This document shows, piece by piece, positions 8,469 through 20,692 of a DNA stretch of 64,000 nt. The stretch is from contig NZ_JALBCV010000012.1 in NCBI RefSeq assembly GCF_022602565.1, positions 20,092 through 84,091 on the forward strand, read 5' to 3'. The notes under the pieces were generated by a model. That model had not been told where the DNA came from, ran no database searches, and was given only the letters and a program-made list of their open reading frames with translations. The position numbers and the translations under genes were made by a program. The DNA comes from Rosenbergiella metrosideri (GTDB lineage: Bacteria; Pseudomonadota; Gammaproteobacteria; Enterobacterales; Enterobacteriaceae). Position 1 is the first letter of the stretch, and each line of letters begins with the position of its first letter.

Positions 8469-9509
8469 ATGCATTATCACCGTATCCCCCATAGTAGTCT
8501 CGAGATCAGTCAATTAGGCTTGGGTACCATGACCTTCGGTGAGCAAAACAGCGAAGCGGATGCTCATCAACAACTCGATTATGCCCGTGAGCGAGGCATT
8601 AATCTGATTGATACCGCCGAAATGTATCCTGTGCCCCCGCGCCCAGAGACCCAAGGCCTCACAGAACGCTATATCGGTAGCTGGTTAAAGAAAAGCGGTC
8701 AACGTGACAAGATCGTCCTCGCCAGCAAAGTGGCCGGGCCGGTACGCGGAAACGATGCCTCGATCCGCCCACAGCAGGCATTAGACCGGAAAAATATCCG
8801 TCAGGCGTTAGAAGCAAGCCTTACCCGCCTGAACACAGACTATCTGGATCTCTACCAGTTACATTGGCCGCAGCGTCCTACCAACTGTTTCGGTAAGCTT
8901 GAATATCAATACAGCGATGACAATGTGCCTGTCACCCTTCTCGATACGCTCGATGCACTGTCTGAACATGTTCGCGCGGGAAAGATCCGTTATATCGGTG
9001 TGTCGAATGAGACGCCATGGGGAGTGATGCGCTATCTTCACCTCGCAGAAAAGCATGATCTGCCGCGTATTGTCTCAATTCAAAACCCCTACAGCTTGGT
9101 CAATCGCAGCTTTGAGATTGGTTTATCCGAGATCAGTCAGTTTGAGGGCGTCGAGTTACTGGCTTACTCCTGCTTGGCGTTTGGTACATTGAGCGGTAAA
9201 TACCTTGATGGTAAGCGCCCAGAGAAGGCCCGTAACACGCTGTTTAGCCGCTTTACGCGTTATAACGGCGACTATACCGAACAAGCCATCGCGCAGTACG
9301 TTGCGCTCGCGCAGGCGCATCAGTTAGATCCTTCACAGATGGCGCTCGCCTACGTTCGGCAACAGCCTTTCGTCGCCAGTACGCTTTTAGGGGCGACAAC
9401 CTTAGCGCAGCTTGAGCAAAATATTGAGAGTTATGAGGTCACGCTAAGTGAAGAGGTGTTGGCGGGTATTGAGGCGATCCATCGCCGTTTTCCTAATCCT
9501 GCTCCCTGA
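8469..9509 (+). CDS. tas: Aldo-keto reductase Tas
   Basis: A 346-aa NADP(H)-dependent aldo-keto reductase. The E. coli protein is named for complementing tyrosine auxotrophy under starvation; its natural substrate is not settled. The catalytic set is visible: D in NLIDTAEMY, the Y of the same segment, K in IVLASKVAG, and H in YLDLYQLHWPQRP. A cofactor-binding region near SCLAFGTLSGKYLDG and a C-terminal AYVRQQPFVASTLLGATT follow the family pattern. It starts 12 nt after ygdR and converges on lplT. Confidence 0.96.
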   Translation: MHYHRIPHSSLEISQLGLGTMTFGEQNSEADAHQQLDYARERGINLIDTAEMYPVPPRPETQGLTERYIGSWLKKSGQRDKIVLASKVAGPVRGNDASIRPQQALDRKNIRQALEASLTRLNTDYLDLYQLHWPQRPTNCFGKLEYQYSDDNVPVTLLDTLDALSEHVRAGKIRYIGVSNETPWGVMRYLHLAEKHDLPRIVSIQNPYSLVNRSFEIGLSEISQFEGVELLAYSCLAFGTLSGKYLDGKRPEKARNTLFSRFTRYNGDYTEQAIAQYVALAQAHQLDPSQMALAYVRQQPFVASTLLGATTLAQLEQNIESYEVTLSEEVLAGIEAIHRRFPNPAP

Positions 9510-9518
9510 TTTATAAGG

Positions 9519-10712
9519 CTACGCTTTTCGTTTTAACTGCCACATCCATAAACAGGTGATCGCTAACGCAAATAAAATGCCGAAGGCGACACCTGTCACC
9601 ACCGCCGAAGCCCCCAACCAAATCGCCGCGCTATAGAGCACTAACATCGCCAACATTACGCTGTTCTCTCCTAGGTTTTGCACGGCAATGGCGCTGCCGG
9701 TTCCCACCGTATGTTGCCCACGCTCTTGAAGGAGCGCATTGAGCGGCACAACGAAGAAGCCACCAAAGATGCCGACTAACACCAATAAACCGTAAGCGGG
9801 CAGCAGATGCGTTTCCAGTGCGAACACCACCACTAATAATCCTACCGCAATACCTGCGGGTAAGGCTTTGCCCGCATGCTGTAAGGAGACCCATTTCGCC
9901 GCCACAAAGGCACCGACGACAATCCCTATCGCGACCATCGCGTTAAGCGTTGTCGGGGTAGTGTTATCTTGAATACCAAGCGCTACCGGTACCCATATCA
10001 CCAAGAGGAAACGCAAGGTGACGCCTGCCCCCCAAAACATGCTGGTACCAATCAATGAAAAGCGGCAGGTCTTATCTTGCCATAAAGTACGACACGCCTT
10101 AAAAAACTGATCGACTAACCGTTTCGGATGATAATTGCCCTGCGGCCGTGCCGCCTCCAGCTTGGGGATCATCACGTTTGCCATCACCGCTAGCGCATAG
10201 ATAATGGCACAGACCAAGAGCGCGGTAGAGACATGCCAATCCGCCAAGATACCCCCGCTAACCGAGCCGAGTAGAATGGCAGCGATGGTCGATCCCTCCA
10301 TAAGCCCGTTACCTTTCACCAGCTGTTTGGTCGGCAGTAATTCACCCAAGATGCCATATTTGGCTGGGGAATAGGCCGCTGCGCCAATACCGACCAAGCT
10401 ATAGCCGAGGAAAGGGCTAATGTTTACCCCAATGGCAATCACGCCAATCAGCTTGATGCTGTTCGCCACCATCATGACACGGCCTTTCGAGAAGCGATCC
10501 GCAAAGTGCCCGACGAAAGGTGCCAACACGATGTAGGCAATAACAAACACCATTTGGAGGATCGGCTGGCTCCAATCGGGGTACTCGGCATTTTTAAGCA
10601 GGGCTAAGGTCGCAAAGAGCAGCGCATTATCCCCGAATGCAGAGAAAAATTGCGCCAGTAAAACCGGGCGGATACCCGGTACATTAAGGGGTGATTCTGC
10701 AGATAATTTCAT
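9519..10712 (-). CDS. lplT: Lysophospholipid transporter LplT
   Basis: A 397-aa major facilitator protein with about 12 membrane helices. It flips lysophospholipids, mainly lysophosphatidylethanolamine, across the inner membrane for re-acylation by Aas. The family's first helix and loop [18 protein letters not shown] and the [10 protein letters not shown] loop between helices 2 and 3 are present. Its ATG lies 2 nt after the aas stop codon, so both are translated from one transcript and form a lipid-repair pair. Confidence 0.97.
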   Translation of the reverse strand: MKLSAESPLNVPGIRPVLLAQFFSAFGDNALLFATLALLKNAEYPDWSQPILQMVFVIAYIVLAPFVGHFADRFSKGRVMMVANSIKLIGVIAIGVNISPFLGYSLVGIGAAAYSPAKYGILGELLPTKQLVKGNGLMEGSTIAAILLGSVSGGILADWHVSTALLVCAIIYALAVMANVMIPKLEAARPQGNYHPKRLVDQFFKACRTLWQDKTCRFSLIGTSMFWGAGVTLRFLLVIWVPVALGIQDNTTPTTLNAMVAIGIVVGAFVAAKWVSLQHAGKALPAGIAVGLLVVVFALETHLLPAYGLLVLVGIFGGFFVVPLNALLQERGQHTVGTGSAIAVQNLGENSVMLAMLVLYSAAIWLGASAVVTGVAFGILFALAITCLWMWQLKRKA

Positions 10713-10714
10713 TG

Positions 10715-12877
10715 TTACCCATTTTGAGAATGTGAACGCGCTGGCTCTGCTGCCATCGCTTTAAGAGAGACATAATCGGGTTTACCGCTGCCGAGTACCG
10801 GTAGATTATCAACAACACGAATATCTCGCGGCACCAGAAGTTCGCTGTGTCCTTTCGCCTTAGCTTCACTCAATAATGCGTCGCGTTGCAATTGCCTATC
10901 GGTGGTAAAAAGCACTAATGCCTCCCCTTTCTGCGCGTCCTCTTTTACCGACACCGCATGCTGTTTATCAGGAGAGACCGCCATCACTAAGGATTCAACA
11001 CTTTCCAGTGAAACCATCTCACCTGCTAATTTGGCAAACCGTTTCACCCGACCTTGGATCCGGCAGAAGCCATCTTGGTCGAAGCTGACAATATCGCCCG
11101 TATCGTACCAACCAGCATCGAATTGCCCTTCGCCGTTATCCGCGGCAGGTGGCTCGATATGTCCTGGGTTATCCACGCGTAAGTAGCCTTTCATAATATT
11201 CGGGCCACGTACCTGAAGACGGCCGCCTTGTTCAATCCCTGGTACCGCGATCAGACGAAAGTCCATGGCGGGCAGTAAACGACCAACCGTATTAATCTTA
11301 GCCGCCATCGGCAGATTGATCGATAAGACTGGAGCGCATTCTGTTGCGCCATACCCTTCTAAAATACGGATACCGAATTTCTCGGCATAAAGTTTACGGA
11401 CATTCTCTTGTAGCTTCTCCGCCCCGGCGACCACATAACGTAAACGTGCGAAGTCGTAGCCGTCGGCAAAGCGACCATAGTAGTTTAAGAACGTCGAAGT
11501 GCCGAACAACACCGTGCAGTCTTGGTCATAGACCAGTTCGGGAATCACTCGATAATGTAAGGGGCTTGGATAGAGAAAGGCTTTAGCGCCGGTAGAGAGG
11601 GGTAACAGTAAGCCGACTGTCAGGCCAAAGGCATGAAAGAGCGGCATGGCAGATAAGAAACAGTCTCGTGGTAAGAAGTCGGCGACTGTACGAATCTGCT
11701 CAACATTAGTAAGCAAACTTTTATGGCTGTGTACCACGCCCTTCGGCACACCTTCAGATCCAGAAGTGAACAGGATTACGGCGGCGTCTTCTGGCTGCTG
11801 GGCAACTTGCGCGGCTTTAGGGAAGAACAGATGTTTAGCCACCCACCACTTGTCTTCACCGGTCAGGGTCTCTTTTAAGTCTTCAAGATACAGCCAGCGA
11901 ACATGCGGCGCATTCTCGACTAAATAGTGTAATTTCCCTTTATCGAGGAACTGGCGGGAGGTAAAGATGGTAGTGATTTCCGCAGCCTTGATAGCCGCAT
12001 GCAAACCGCTGTTTCCCGCCGAATAGTTGAGCATGGCAGGGACACGGCCCCGTGCGGACGCCGCTAAGACGGTGGCAACAGTGACCACGCTATTGGGCAA
12101 CAGTAGCCCGATATTGTGCCCCGGCTGAGTCTGTTTTTCTAGGATACAGGCCACGCCCAATATTTTCTTAAGCAGCTGTCGGTAGCTGTTAACGGAAAAA
12201 TTAATATCATCCACGCAGCCATGAGACCAGCCAAAACGCTGCGCGGCATGGATAAAGGCTTCATACAAGGTTTCACGCGGGCGGACAGCCATGCGTGCTT
12301 CTTGCATGATATGCGCGAGATGCTCACCCGCTAACACGCGTCGCTCACGGGCTTTGGCGGCTTGCGGCATAGGGATATGTGTCGCCGGTAAGATAAAGAG
12401 ACGAATTTTAGGGAATAAGCGACGTTTAGCCGGTAAGCGACTAAACGGCGTGTATTCAGCGCCCTCGATACGAATGGGAATAACCGTTGCGGCAGTTTTT
12501 GCAGCAATAAAACCGGCCCCGCTATAGATCTTCATCAATGATCCGGTAACGGAAATACGCCCTTCAGGAAAGATGATAACCGGTCGGCCGCTGTTCACTT
12601 CTTTGATTAAGCGCTTCATGGTCATCGGTCTAGCGGGATCCAAGGCAACCACATCGGCCCAGCGCTTAACCCTACGTAGCGCCCAATGGTTTGCATAAGT
12701 CGCCGTTATCGCGAAGACCGGTTTGACCGGTAAGAAAAGAGCAAGAAGGATACCATCAAGAAAGGAGACGTGATTCGGCGTAATAATCACTTTTTGGGAA
12801 GTAAAAGAGGATGTCTCTCCCTGTATTTCAACTCGCCAGACGAATTGGCACACCCACCGCAAAAGTTTGAGCAACAT
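10715..12877 (-). CDS. aas: Bifunctional 2-acyl-GPE acyltransferase / acyl-ACP synthetase
   Basis: Aas re-acylates lysophosphatidylethanolamine at the inner face of the inner membrane. At 720 aa it has the E. coli length. The N-terminal acyltransferase domain (about 1-190) carries the HX4D motif in [10 protein letters not shown] and the [10 protein letters not shown] block. The C-terminal AMP-forming synthetase domain (about 230-700) carries the P-loop-like [27 protein letters not shown] and GWYDTGDIV motifs. It is first in aas-lplT. A perfect 12-bp inverted repeat lies 15 nt upstream of the ATG and may influence expression. Confidence 0.97.
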   Translation of the reverse strand: MLLKLLRWVCQFVWRVEIQGETSSFTSQKVIITPNHVSFLDGILLALFLPVKPVFAITATYANHWALRRVKRWADVVALDPARPMTMKRLIKEVNSGRPVIIFPEGRISVTGSLMKIYSGAGFIAAKTAATVIPIRIEGAEYTPFSRLPAKRRLFPKIRLFILPATHIPMPQAAKARERRVLAGEHLAHIMQEARMAVRPRETLYEAFIHAAQRFGWSHGCVDDINFSVNSYRQLLKKILGVACILEKQTQPGHNIGLLLPNSVVTVATVLAASARGRVPAMLNYSAGNSGLHAAIKAAEITTIFTSRQFLDKGKLHYLVENAPHVRWLYLEDLKETLTGEDKWWVAKHLFFPKAAQVAQQPEDAAVILFTSGSEGVPKGVVHSHKSLLTNVEQIRTVADFLPRDCFLSAMPLFHAFGLTVGLLLPLSTGAKAFLYPSPLHYRVIPELVYDQDCTVLFGTSTFLNYYGRFADGYDFARLRYVVAGAEKLQENVRKLYAEKFGIRILEGYGATECAPVLSINLPMAAKINTVGRLLPAMDFRLIAVPGIEQGGRLQVRGPNIMKGYLRVDNPGHIEPPAADNGEGQFDAGWYDTGDIVSFDQDGFCRIQGRVKRFAKLAGEMVSLESVESLVMAVSPDKQHAVSVKEDAQKGEALVLFTTDRQLQRDALLSEAKAKGHSELLVPRDIRVVDNLPVLGSGKPDYVSLKAMAAEPARSHSQNG

Positions 12878-12892
12878 ATTTTCCCTGTAAAG

Positions 12893-12923
12893 ATCAAAGG
12901 TATCAGAGTTCGATACCTTTGAT
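12893..12923. repeat. Perfect 12-bp inverted repeat in the aas leader
   Basis: ATCAAAGGTATC and GATACCTTTGAT flank a 7-nt centre with no mismatches. On the minus strand the repeat ends 15 nt before the aas start, and only CTTTACAGGGAAAAT follows. It may be the terminator of the upstream mdt operon lacking a strong U-tract, a leader hairpin, or an operator; the sequence does not decide. Confidence 0.6.
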
Positions 12924-12999
12924 TAAACACGTTTAACACTCTACTGACAAATTTTGTCGTGAAATATAGACTAACTAATTTAATGACTTATGGTGATAA

Positions 13000-14397
13000 T
13001 CACTGTTCAGGTGCATGCCAACCACCGCCTAAGGCGGCAATTAAGGCAACGCTACTTACCCACTGTTGGCTTTGTAACTGCAGTAACGATTGTTGTTCAC
13101 TGAGGCTACTGTTTTCGGTGGTCGCCACGTCGAGGTAGTCGATCATCCCGGCATCATACTGATTACGGGTGACTTGGGCAGAGATCATCGCCGCTTGGGC
13201 CGAGGCTTGTTGCGCGATAATCTCCTCACCGAGCGTGTTAAGTTCAACGAGGTTATCTTCGACATCCTGCATCGCCGTTAACACCGTTTGTCGATAGTTG
13301 GCCACTTGCGCATCATAGGCAGCCCGTGCTTGGGCCACGGAGGCTTTAGTGGCGCCAAAATCCAAAATCGTCCCACTCAGTTCGGGGCCGAGTGACCAAA
13401 CCCGATAAGGGAGCGAGAACAGATTATGCAATTCGCTGGCACTGGTCCCACCGGAGGCACTCAGCGTGAGATCAGGGAAATAACCGGCAATCGCGACCCC
13501 AATCGCTTCATTCGCCGCCGCCATCGAGCGTTCGGCTACCGCGATGTCCGGACGGCGCTGTAGTAGCTTGGAAGGGACCATTACCGGTATCTTCGGTAAC
13601 GTCGCAGTGAGCGGCGCAGCGGCTAAAGAGAACTCTGCCGGCGTTTTCCCTAACAGTGTGGCAATGGCGTGTTCATACTGCGCCCGTTGCCATGTAATCC
13701 CGAGCAAGGTTGACCGTGCGCTCTGTAATTGCATCTGCGCTTGAGCAACCGTTGCTCGGTTCTCACTGCCCGCTTGATATTTATTATTGATAATCCGCAA
13801 GTAGCCTTGGTAAGCATCAATACTTTTCTGATATAGCGCAATACGCTGGTCTAGGATACGTAATTGGAAATAATCTTGTGCCAAGGTACTTTGTGCACTG
13901 AGGGTGGCATTCGCTAAGTCGGCTTGGCTTGACTGCGCGCTTGCTCTATCTTCAGCGGCTTGACGACGTAATTTACCCCATAAGTCCAGCTCCCAGCTGG
14001 CACTAAGCTGTGCCGAGTGGCTATTGCTGGTGGCGCGTTGACCCGAGCTGGTGCTGCCACTGCGCGTCGATTGGACTGTGCCGGTGACTGTTGGATAGAG
14101 ATTAGCCGTGGCTTGATCGGTAAGCGCCAAAGCTTGCCGATATTGTGCCGCATACATCGCGACGTTTTGGTTGGAGACTGCCACTTGCGAGAGTAACTGA
14201 TTCAGCTGCGGGTCTTGATAGACCTGCCACCACGCCCCTTTCTGCACGCTATCCTGTGGCTGTGCTTGCTGCCACCCTTTAGCTTCTTTAAACGCCAGCG
14301 GCATAGACTGCGTGGGACGATGATAGTCTGGGCCGACCATACACCCGGTGAGCATCAGCATCATACTGAGGGTCGAGATTTTAAAAGCTACTTTCAT
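13000..14397 (-). CDS. RND efflux outer-membrane channel lipoprotein (NodT/OprM/OpmB family)
   Basis: A 465-aa TolC-like outer-membrane factor. The start at 14397 is chosen because it overlaps the mdtC stop as ATGA and exposes a signal peptide with lipobox LTGC followed by MVGPDYHRP, the classic OprM-family beginning. A longer frame from 14466 lies inside mdtC. Two repeated coiled-coil and barrel halves are visible, with QAQMQLQSARSTLLGITWQRA and LLQRRPDIAVAERSMAAANEAIG as family blocks. It ends an mdtA-mdtB-mdtC-channel operon. The layout is that of Pseudomonas muxABC-opmB rather than E. coli mdtABCD-baeSR. Confidence 0.93.
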   Translation of the reverse strand: MKVAFKISTLSMMLMLTGCMVGPDYHRPTQSMPLAFKEAKGWQQAQPQDSVQKGAWWQVYQDPQLNQLLSQVAVSNQNVAMYAAQYRQALALTDQATANLYPTVTGTVQSTRSGSTSSGQRATSNSHSAQLSASWELDLWGKLRRQAAEDRASAQSSQADLANATLSAQSTLAQDYFQLRILDQRIALYQKSIDAYQGYLRIINNKYQAGSENRATVAQAQMQLQSARSTLLGITWQRAQYEHAIATLLGKTPAEFSLAAAPLTATLPKIPVMVPSKLLQRRPDIAVAERSMAAANEAIGVAIAGYFPDLTLSASGGTSASELHNLFSLPYRVWSLGPELSGTILDFGATKASVAQARAAYDAQVANYRQTVLTAMQDVEDNLVELNTLGEEIIAQQASAQAAMISAQVTRNQYDAGMIDYLDVATTENSSLSEQQSLLQLQSQQWVSSVALIAALGGGWHAPEQ

Positions 14398-17300
14398 GAC
14401 GCTTTTCCTGAATGACGAAAACGGTGCCAGCGTTGACGAGTCACCTGACTCACTTTGTCTAGCCATAGATACACCACTGGCGTGGTAAAGAGTGTTAAGA
14501 GCTGACTGAGTGCCAAGCCACCGGCAATCGCAATCCCCAGCGGGCTTCGGAGGTCAGCATCACCGCCACTCCCTAATGCCATTGGTAGCGCACCGAAAAA
14601 TGCCGCTAAGGTGGTCATCATAATCGGACGAAAGCGCTTTAGGCAGGCTTCGGTGATCGCTTGTTGCGGCGTCATCCCACGGCGCTCGGCATCCAGCGCG
14701 AAATCGATCAACATTATGGCGTTCTTTTTCACAATACCAATCAGTAAGATAATGCCGATCAGCGCGATAACCGTCAGCTGAGTATTAGTTAAGATTAACA
14801 ATAACAATGCCCCGACTCCGGCAGAGGGCAGCGTCGATAAGATCGTCAGCGGATGAATATAGCTCTCATATAACATCCCCAGGACGATATAGACCGCCGC
14901 CAAGGCCGCGAGGATCAACCAAGGTAAGGTCGCCGTTAATTGGCTAAAGGCTTGCGCTGTTCCTTGGAAACTGGCGGCAATGGTATCGGGTACACCAAGC
15001 TTCGCCATCGTCTGCTTGATCAACGCCTGTGCTTGTTCGAGCGAGACGCCATCAGCTAAGTTAAACGCGATGGTACTGGTCGCCGACTGCCCTTGGTGCG
15101 CCACCGATAACGGCGCATTGGCTCCACTGAACTTGGCAATAGCGGAAAGCGGAATACGGTCACCCTCGTCGTTAAGCACATAGATCTTTGACAGCTCACT
15201 CGCATCCTGCGTGTTGCTACTTTGCAACATCATCACTACTTTATACTGATTTAAGGTTTTATAGATGGTCGCAATTTGCCGCTGACTGAAAGCATTATTC
15301 AGCATAGTGTCCAACATGTTGACGTCAACACCAAGGCGCATTGCCGCATCGCGATCAATGGTGATCATCACCTCCTGACCACCGGTTTGCGAATCGGAGT
15401 CGACACTGGTCAATTGCGGTAAGGCGCTAAATGCCTTCTGCACTTTTGGCGTCCATTCGCGTAATAGCGCCAGATCATCCGCCTGTAAGCTGTATTGGTA
15501 GGAGGCATTGGCACTGCGGCCGCCGACTCGTAAATCTTGCGCCGCCATTAAGAACATCTGTGCGCCAGCAATCTGACTGCCTTTCATACTGAGGCGGTTA
15601 GCGATTTCGGTCGCGGATGCCTTGCGCTGATCGAGGGATTTGAGTTTCACAAAGAACGTCGCTGAACTGCGCGAGCCAAACATGCCACCGCCGCGCGAAG
15701 ACATTACCGCATCGACATCAGGGTCATGTAAGATCAGCTGGGTAAATTGATTGACCTTCGGTGTCATCGCCTCAAACGAGACACTCTGGTCAGCCCTGAC
15801 CATCCCCATCAACATTCCGGTATCTTGGTCAGGGAAGAAGCCTTTCTGTACCACGGTAAACAGATAGAAATTTAATAACACTGTCGCCAGCAGGCCGAGC
15901 ATGGTTATTTTCTGGTGGGCAAGTACCCACTTCAATCCACGGCTATACAGCGCTAATAACGCGGTTAATCGACCTTCAATCCATTGGAAAACCGGATGGG
16001 GACGATGCGTCACCGGCGGGCGACGTTTAAGTAAGCGTGCGCAGAGCATAGGGGTCAGACTGAGCGAGACAAACATCGAAATGACTAATGAGATCGATAA
16101 GGTGACTGCGAACTCCCTAAATAGCCGCCCAACAATACTGCCCATCAGGAGAATAGGAATAAAAACGGCAATCAGCGAGGCGGTCATCGAAAGCACCGTA
16201 AAGCTCACCTCCTTGGCGCCACGGATCGCTGCCCGTACCGGACTCAATCCCTCTTCGATATGCCGTATGATATTTTCCAAGACCACTATCGCATCGTCGA
16301 CCACAAAGCCGGTGGCGATGATCAAGGCCATCAGCGATAAGTTATCAAGGCTATACCCGAGCAGGTACATAAAGATGCAAGTGCCGATTAGCGATACCGG
16401 CAGCGCTAACGCCGGGATTAAAACCGAACGCCAATCTCGTAGGAAGATAAACACTACGGCAACCACCAGCATCACCGCAACCAGTAAGGTCTCTTCGGTT
16501 TCGTAAAGGGACGAGCGGACATTGGGCGATCGGTCTAACACCAGCTGTAAGGAGGTATCCGCCGGTAATTGTTCACGCAGTTGCGGCAGCTTGGCTTTAA
16601 TCTCGTCGATGGTCACCAACATATTGGCACCCGCTTGCCGAGTCACCCCGAGCATCACCGCAGGGTTACCATTTAGTGCACCGCCGACATACTTATCTTG
16701 TACCCCGTCATAGATGGTCGCCACGTCCTTTAGACGTAATGCTTTACCCCCCTGATAACGGATGATCAGATCCTGATAGAGCGCAGCTTTATCTAATTGA
16801 CTGTTTCCGTCAATCGCCCAAGAGAGGTGCGGGCCTTGAATAATCCCCTTCGGTAGATTCGAGGTGCTATTGGCAACCGCTTTACGCACTTCGTCCAAGG
16901 AAACGCCATACTGCGTCAGCTTATTGGGTTGGAGATCAATACGCACGGCCGGTAAGGCACTGCCCATCAGCGAGACTTCACCGACCCCACTCACCTGCGC
17001 CAGGACTTGCTCGATTTTACTCTCAGCAATATCGTACAGTTGGCCTGCGGTACGCGTTTTCGAGGTGAGCGCCAGTAAGACGATCGGTGCATCCGAAGGG
17101 TTGGCTTTACGGTAGGTTGGTAACGACGGCATGCTGCTTGGCAGTAGGCTACGTGATGCATTAATCGCTGCCTGCACATCACGGGCGGCACCGTTAATAT
17201 CACGATCCAGATCGAACTGTAGCACGACCCGAGTCGACCCTTGCGAGCTACTGGAGGTCATCTCTGACACCCCAGCAATCTGCCCTAACGCCCGCTCTAG

Positions 17301-17498
17301 CGGCGTGGCCACTGTAGCCGCCATGGTTTCAGGGCTGGCCCCCGGTAAGCTTGCCGAGACCATAATGGTCGGGAAGTCGACCTGAGGTAAGGGTGCCACC
17401 GGTAAGAGCCGATAGCCTAAAAAACCCAGCAGTACCAACGCCGCGGTCAGCAATAATGTCGCGACCGGGCGGAATATAAATAAGCGCGTAATGTTCAT
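14394..17498 (-). CDS. mdtC: RND multidrug efflux pump subunit MdtC
   Basis: A 1034-aa inner-membrane RND transporter with 12 predicted helices and two large periplasmic loops. It is one of the two different pump subunits of the MdtABC complex, which works as an MdtB2C heterotrimer. The N-terminus [40 protein letters not shown] and [12 protein letters not shown] segments follow E. coli MdtC closely. The helix 4 proton-relay region reads [16 protein letters not shown]. Its start overlaps the mdtB stop (ATGA) and its stop overlaps the channel gene. Known substrates of the E. coli complex include bile salts and novobiocin; substrates here are unknown. Confidence 0.96.
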   Translation of the reverse strand: MNITRLFIFRPVATLLLTAALVLLGFLGYRLLPVAPLPQVDFPTIMVSASLPGASPETMAATVATPLERALGQIAGVSEMTSSSSQGSTRVVLQFDLDRDINGAARDVQAAINASRSLLPSSMPSLPTYRKANPSDAPIVLLALTSKTRTAGQLYDIAESKIEQVLAQVSGVGEVSLMGSALPAVRIDLQPNKLTQYGVSLDEVRKAVANSTSNLPKGIIQGPHLSWAIDGNSQLDKAALYQDLIIRYQGGKALRLKDVATIYDGVQDKYVGGALNGNPAVMLGVTRQAGANMLVTIDEIKAKLPQLREQLPADTSLQLVLDRSPNVRSSLYETEETLLVAVMLVVAVVFIFLRDWRSVLIPALALPVSLIGTCIFMYLLGYSLDNLSLMALIIATGFVVDDAIVVLENIIRHIEEGLSPVRAAIRGAKEVSFTVLSMTASLIAVFIPILLMGSIVGRLFREFAVTLSISLVISMFVSLSLTPMLCARLLKRRPPVTHRPHPVFQWIEGRLTALLALYSRGLKWVLAHQKITMLGLLATVLLNFYLFTVVQKGFFPDQDTGMLMGMVRADQSVSFEAMTPKVNQFTQLILHDPDVDAVMSSRGGGMFGSRSSATFFVKLKSLDQRKASATEIANRLSMKGSQIAGAQMFLMAAQDLRVGGRSANASYQYSLQADDLALLREWTPKVQKAFSALPQLTSVDSDSQTGGQEVMITIDRDAAMRLGVDVNMLDTMLNNAFSQRQIATIYKTLNQYKVVMMLQSSNTQDASELSKIYVLNDEGDRIPLSAIAKFSGANAPLSVAHQGQSATSTIAFNLADGVSLEQAQALIKQTMAKLGVPDTIAASFQGTAQAFSQLTATLPWLILAALAAVYIVLGMLYESYIHPLTILSTLPSAGVGALLLLILTNTQLTVIALIGIILLIGIVKKNAIMLIDFALDAERRGMTPQQAITEACLKRFRPIMMTTLAAFFGALPMALGSGGDADLRSPLGIAIAGGLALSQLLTLFTTPVVYLWLDKVSQVTRQRWHRFRHSGKAS

Positions 17499-20400
17499 CG
17501 TTCATCCCGACGACGTTGTTGTTTCCTTGCAATAAAACGGCGTCCACGTTCAGACCAGTGATCGAACCAGAGGTAGATGACTGGCGTCGAGAAAAGCGTT
17601 AGGACTTGGCTGACAATTAACCCGCCGACAATCACTAGTCCTAGAGGCTGACGCAACTCGGCACCCGAACCACTGGCTAACATTAGGGGTAATGCCCCCA
17701 GCAATGCCGCCATGGTGGTCATTAAAATCGGACGAAAACGCAGTAAACAGGCTTGGTGAATCGCATCACGCGGCGATAGATGCTGTTCATGCTCCGCCTG
17801 CAGGGCGAAATCGATCATCATAATCGCATTTTTCTTCACGATACCAATCAGCAGGATCACCCCTATCAGCGCAATCAAACTGAATTCACTGCCACTCAGC
17901 AGCAGTGCCAATAGCGCACCAATCGCCGCCGAAGGCAGGGTCGAGAGGATGGTGACCGGATGAATAAAGCTTTCATAGAGGATCCCCAACACCAGGTACA
18001 TGGTCAGCAGTGCCGCGAGAATCAACCACAATGTGTTACTGGTGGCACTTTGGAACGAAGAGGCCTCACCTTGGTACTGCAAGGAGATACTGTCTGGCAG
18101 AGCAAGCTGTTGGCTCACCTCATTGATGGCTTGCTGAGCCTCCTCGATCGAGTAACCGTCCGCTAAATTGAAGGAGACCATCACCGCCGGATATTGATTA
18201 AGGCGCATATTCATCAGCGAACCGAGGCGTTGATGCACCGTCGCCACCGCAGTCAATTTGACCATACCACTCTCGGTCGAGGTCGAGGTCGTGCTAGTGC
18301 TAGTGCTAGTGCTAGAACTTGTGCTACTCGACGTACTGCTGCTGGCGGCACTGTTAGAGGTCACCGAGCTTTTCAGCCAAATATCATCCAAGGAAGCGGG
18401 GGTTTGCTGGTATTTTGGTGCCACCTCTAGGACTACCCGATACTGGTTAGACTGGGTAAATATCGTCGAGATCAAGCGTTGGCCGAAGGCGTTGTACAGT
18501 GCCGTATCGACGTCCGACGCAGTGATCCCTAACCGCGATGCCTTATCACGGTCTAAATCGACATAGGCAATGCGGCCTTGATCCTGCAGGTTGCTCACCA
18601 CATCGCTAAATTCTGGCCGTTTGGCAAGCGCCGCGATTAATTGAGGCGTCCACTTCACTAAGTTTTCACTACTGAGATCGGTTAGGGTAAATTGGTATTG
18701 GTTAGGCGTCACTTGGTCGTTGACGGTTAAGTCTTGCGACGACTGTAAGTACAACTGAATCCCCGGTACCTGTTTAGCCGCCTGTTTTAATTCGGTGATC
18801 ACCTTATCGGCCCGCTCGCTGCGGTCCTCGAAAGATTTCAGCGTAATTTGTAAGTGCCCACTATTTAGGCTGGTATTTGTCCCATCAATACCGATGGTCG
18901 AGGTTAAGGCATCAACATTGTCGTTCTTAAGGATGATCGCGGCTAGTTGCTTTTGCCGTTTCGCCATCTCTTGGAACGACACATCTTGCGAGGCAATGGT
19001 AATACCTTGGATCATGCCGGTATCTTGTTGTGGAAAGAAGCCTTTCGGTACAACCAGATAGAGTAACGCCGTCAGCACAAAGGTGCCGACCGCCACCAAT
19101 AGCGTCAACTTCTGATGATTCAACACCACGCTGAGTAATCGGTCATAACCCTGCACAATCTTCTCAAACCATTGCTCGCCTTTCTGCGCGAAGCGTGACT
19201 GTTGCTCGGGAGGCGTGTGCTTCAGTAAGTAAGCGCAGAGCATTGGCGTCAGGGTTAAGGAGACAAACATCGAGACCAATATCGATACCGCAAGCGTAAT
19301 TGCAAACTCACGGAATAAACGGCCCACGACATCGCCCATAAACAGCAGCGGGATCAGCACGGCGATTAACGAGAACGTTAATGAGATAATGGTGAAACCG
19401 ATCTGTTGCGATCCCTTTAGCGCCGCCTGCATCGGCGACTCGCCCTCTTCCAGACGTCGAGAAATATTCTCCACCACCACTATCGCATCATCAATAACGA
19501 AGCCCGTGGCGATAGTTAACGCCATCAACGAGAGGTTATTAAGGCTAAAGCCAAGGAGGTACATCACGCCGAAGGTCCCAATCAGCGAGAGCGGTACCGC
19601 AACACTTGGGATCAGCGTCGCCGCGATATTGCGTAGAAACAGGAACGTCACCATCACCACTAAGGCAATCGACAGCACCATCTCAAATTGGACATCACTG
19701 ATCGAGGCCCGGATGGTTTGAGTACGGTCCGCGACAATCTGGAGTTTTACCCCGTCAGGTAAAGTCTGCTGGAGTTTCGGTAACTGCGCCTTAATATCAT
19801 CCACCACCTGAATGACGTTAGCGCCGGGTTGTCGCTGTACGTTCATAATGATTGCCGGATGATTATCAGCCCAAGCCGATTGGAAGGTGTTCTCAGCCCC
19901 TTGAGTAATAGTGGCGATATCTTTTAACCGCAGCGCCGCGCCATTCTGCCAAGTGATGATCAGGTTAGCGTACTCTTCAGGGGTGCGCAGTTGGTCGTTT
20001 GCATCGATGGTGACCGAATGGAACTTACCGTCAAAGCCACCTTTAGAGCCATTGACGTTGCTGTTCCCGACCACAGTGTTCACTTCTTCTAAGGTGAGGT
20101 TATGGGCAGCAAGGGCCGTTGGGTTTAACTGAATACGGATCGCCGGTTTATTACCACCGTCTAAGCTTACTAATCCAACGCCTGAAATCTGCGAGAGTTT
20201 AAGTGCTACCCGGGTATTTAATAAGTCTTGTACTCGCGTCAGCGACAGCGTGTCGGAGGTTGCCGCGATGGTTACCACCGGCGTATCCGCTGGATTAACC
20301 TTTTTATAGGTCGGCGGATTAGGCAGATCACTGGGCAGTAAACTGTTCGCCGAGTTGATCGCCGCTTGCACTTCTTGCTCCGCCACATCAAGTGAGGTGG

Positions 20401-20692
20401 ATAAACCGAAGCGCAGCGTGATCAGTGAGGAACCGGAAGATGAGCTTGATGTCATGGCACTTAAGCCACTCATCTCGCCTAACTCACGCTCTAGCGGCGC
20501 CGTCACCGAGGTGGACATGACTTCCGGGCTGGCCCCTGGGTAGAGCGTGGTGACCTGAATCGTAGGGTAATCAACTTGGGGTAACGCCGAGACCGATAAG
20601 AATCGATAAGCAAAGATGCCCGATAGCAGTACGGCCACCATTAATAAGACGGTGGCTACCGGTCGTTGGATAAAGAGACGAGATGGATTCAT
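17495..20692 (-). CDS. mdtB: RND multidrug efflux pump subunit MdtB with a Ser/Thr-rich insertion
   Basis: The partner pump subunit of MdtC, 1065 aa compared with 1040 in E. coli. The sequence follows E. coli MdtB throughout: [44 protein letters not shown], and the helix 4 [16 protein letters not shown]. The added length is mostly a low-complexity run of serine and threonine at about residues 775-809, in the second periplasmic loop, encoded by tandem hexamers. The ATG shares one base with the mdtA stop (TAATG), so mdtA, mdtB, mdtC and the channel gene are all coupled. Confidence 0.96.
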   Translation of the reverse strand: MNPSRLFIQRPVATVLLMVAVLLSGIFAYRFLSVSALPQVDYPTIQVTTLYPGASPEVMSTSVTAPLERELGEMSGLSAMTSSSSSGSSLITLRFGLSTSLDVAEQEVQAAINSANSLLPSDLPNPPTYKKVNPADTPVVTIAATSDTLSLTRVQDLLNTRVALKLSQISGVGLVSLDGGNKPAIRIQLNPTALAAHNLTLEEVNTVVGNSNVNGSKGGFDGKFHSVTIDANDQLRTPEEYANLIITWQNGAALRLKDIATITQGAENTFQSAWADNHPAIIMNVQRQPGANVIQVVDDIKAQLPKLQQTLPDGVKLQIVADRTQTIRASISDVQFEMVLSIALVVMVTFLFLRNIAATLIPSVAVPLSLIGTFGVMYLLGFSLNNLSLMALTIATGFVIDDAIVVVENISRRLEEGESPMQAALKGSQQIGFTIISLTFSLIAVLIPLLFMGDVVGRLFREFAITLAVSILVSMFVSLTLTPMLCAYLLKHTPPEQQSRFAQKGEQWFEKIVQGYDRLLSVVLNHQKLTLLVAVGTFVLTALLYLVVPKGFFPQQDTGMIQGITIASQDVSFQEMAKRQKQLAAIILKNDNVDALTSTIGIDGTNTSLNSGHLQITLKSFEDRSERADKVITELKQAAKQVPGIQLYLQSSQDLTVNDQVTPNQYQFTLTDLSSENLVKWTPQLIAALAKRPEFSDVVSNLQDQGRIAYVDLDRDKASRLGITASDVDTALYNAFGQRLISTIFTQSNQYRVVLEVAPKYQQTPASLDDIWLKSSVTSNSAASSSTSSSTSSSTSTSTSTTSTSTESGMVKLTAVATVHQRLGSLMNMRLNQYPAVMVSFNLADGYSIEEAQQAINEVSQQLALPDSISLQYQGEASSFQSATSNTLWLILAALLTMYLVLGILYESFIHPVTILSTLPSAAIGALLALLLSGSEFSLIALIGVILLIGIVKKNAIMMIDFALQAEHEQHLSPRDAIHQACLLRFRPILMTTMAALLGALPLMLASGSGAELRQPLGLVIVGGLIVSQVLTLFSTPVIYLWFDHWSERGRRFIARKQQRRRDER
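18275..18345. repeat. Hexanucleotide tandem repeats coding the Ser/Thr run in mdtB
   Basis: On the plus strand GGTCGA occurs twice with a third partial copy (18275-18290). GTGCTA follows four times in perfect tandem (18291-18314), then degenerate copies. Hexamers keep the reading frame, so slippage would change the length of the serine/threonine linker without breaking MdtB. Confidence 0.85.

Noticed and set aside
14398..14466. Extended start of the outer-membrane channel gene inside mdtC
   Set aside because: The extension is hydrophilic, lies within mdtC, and hides a lipoprotein signal peptide that begins exactly at the ATGA overlap.
15901..16506. A 201-codon plus-strand frame inside mdtC
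   Set aside because: It runs antisense to a clear RND pump gene and has no ribosome site or recognisable protein.
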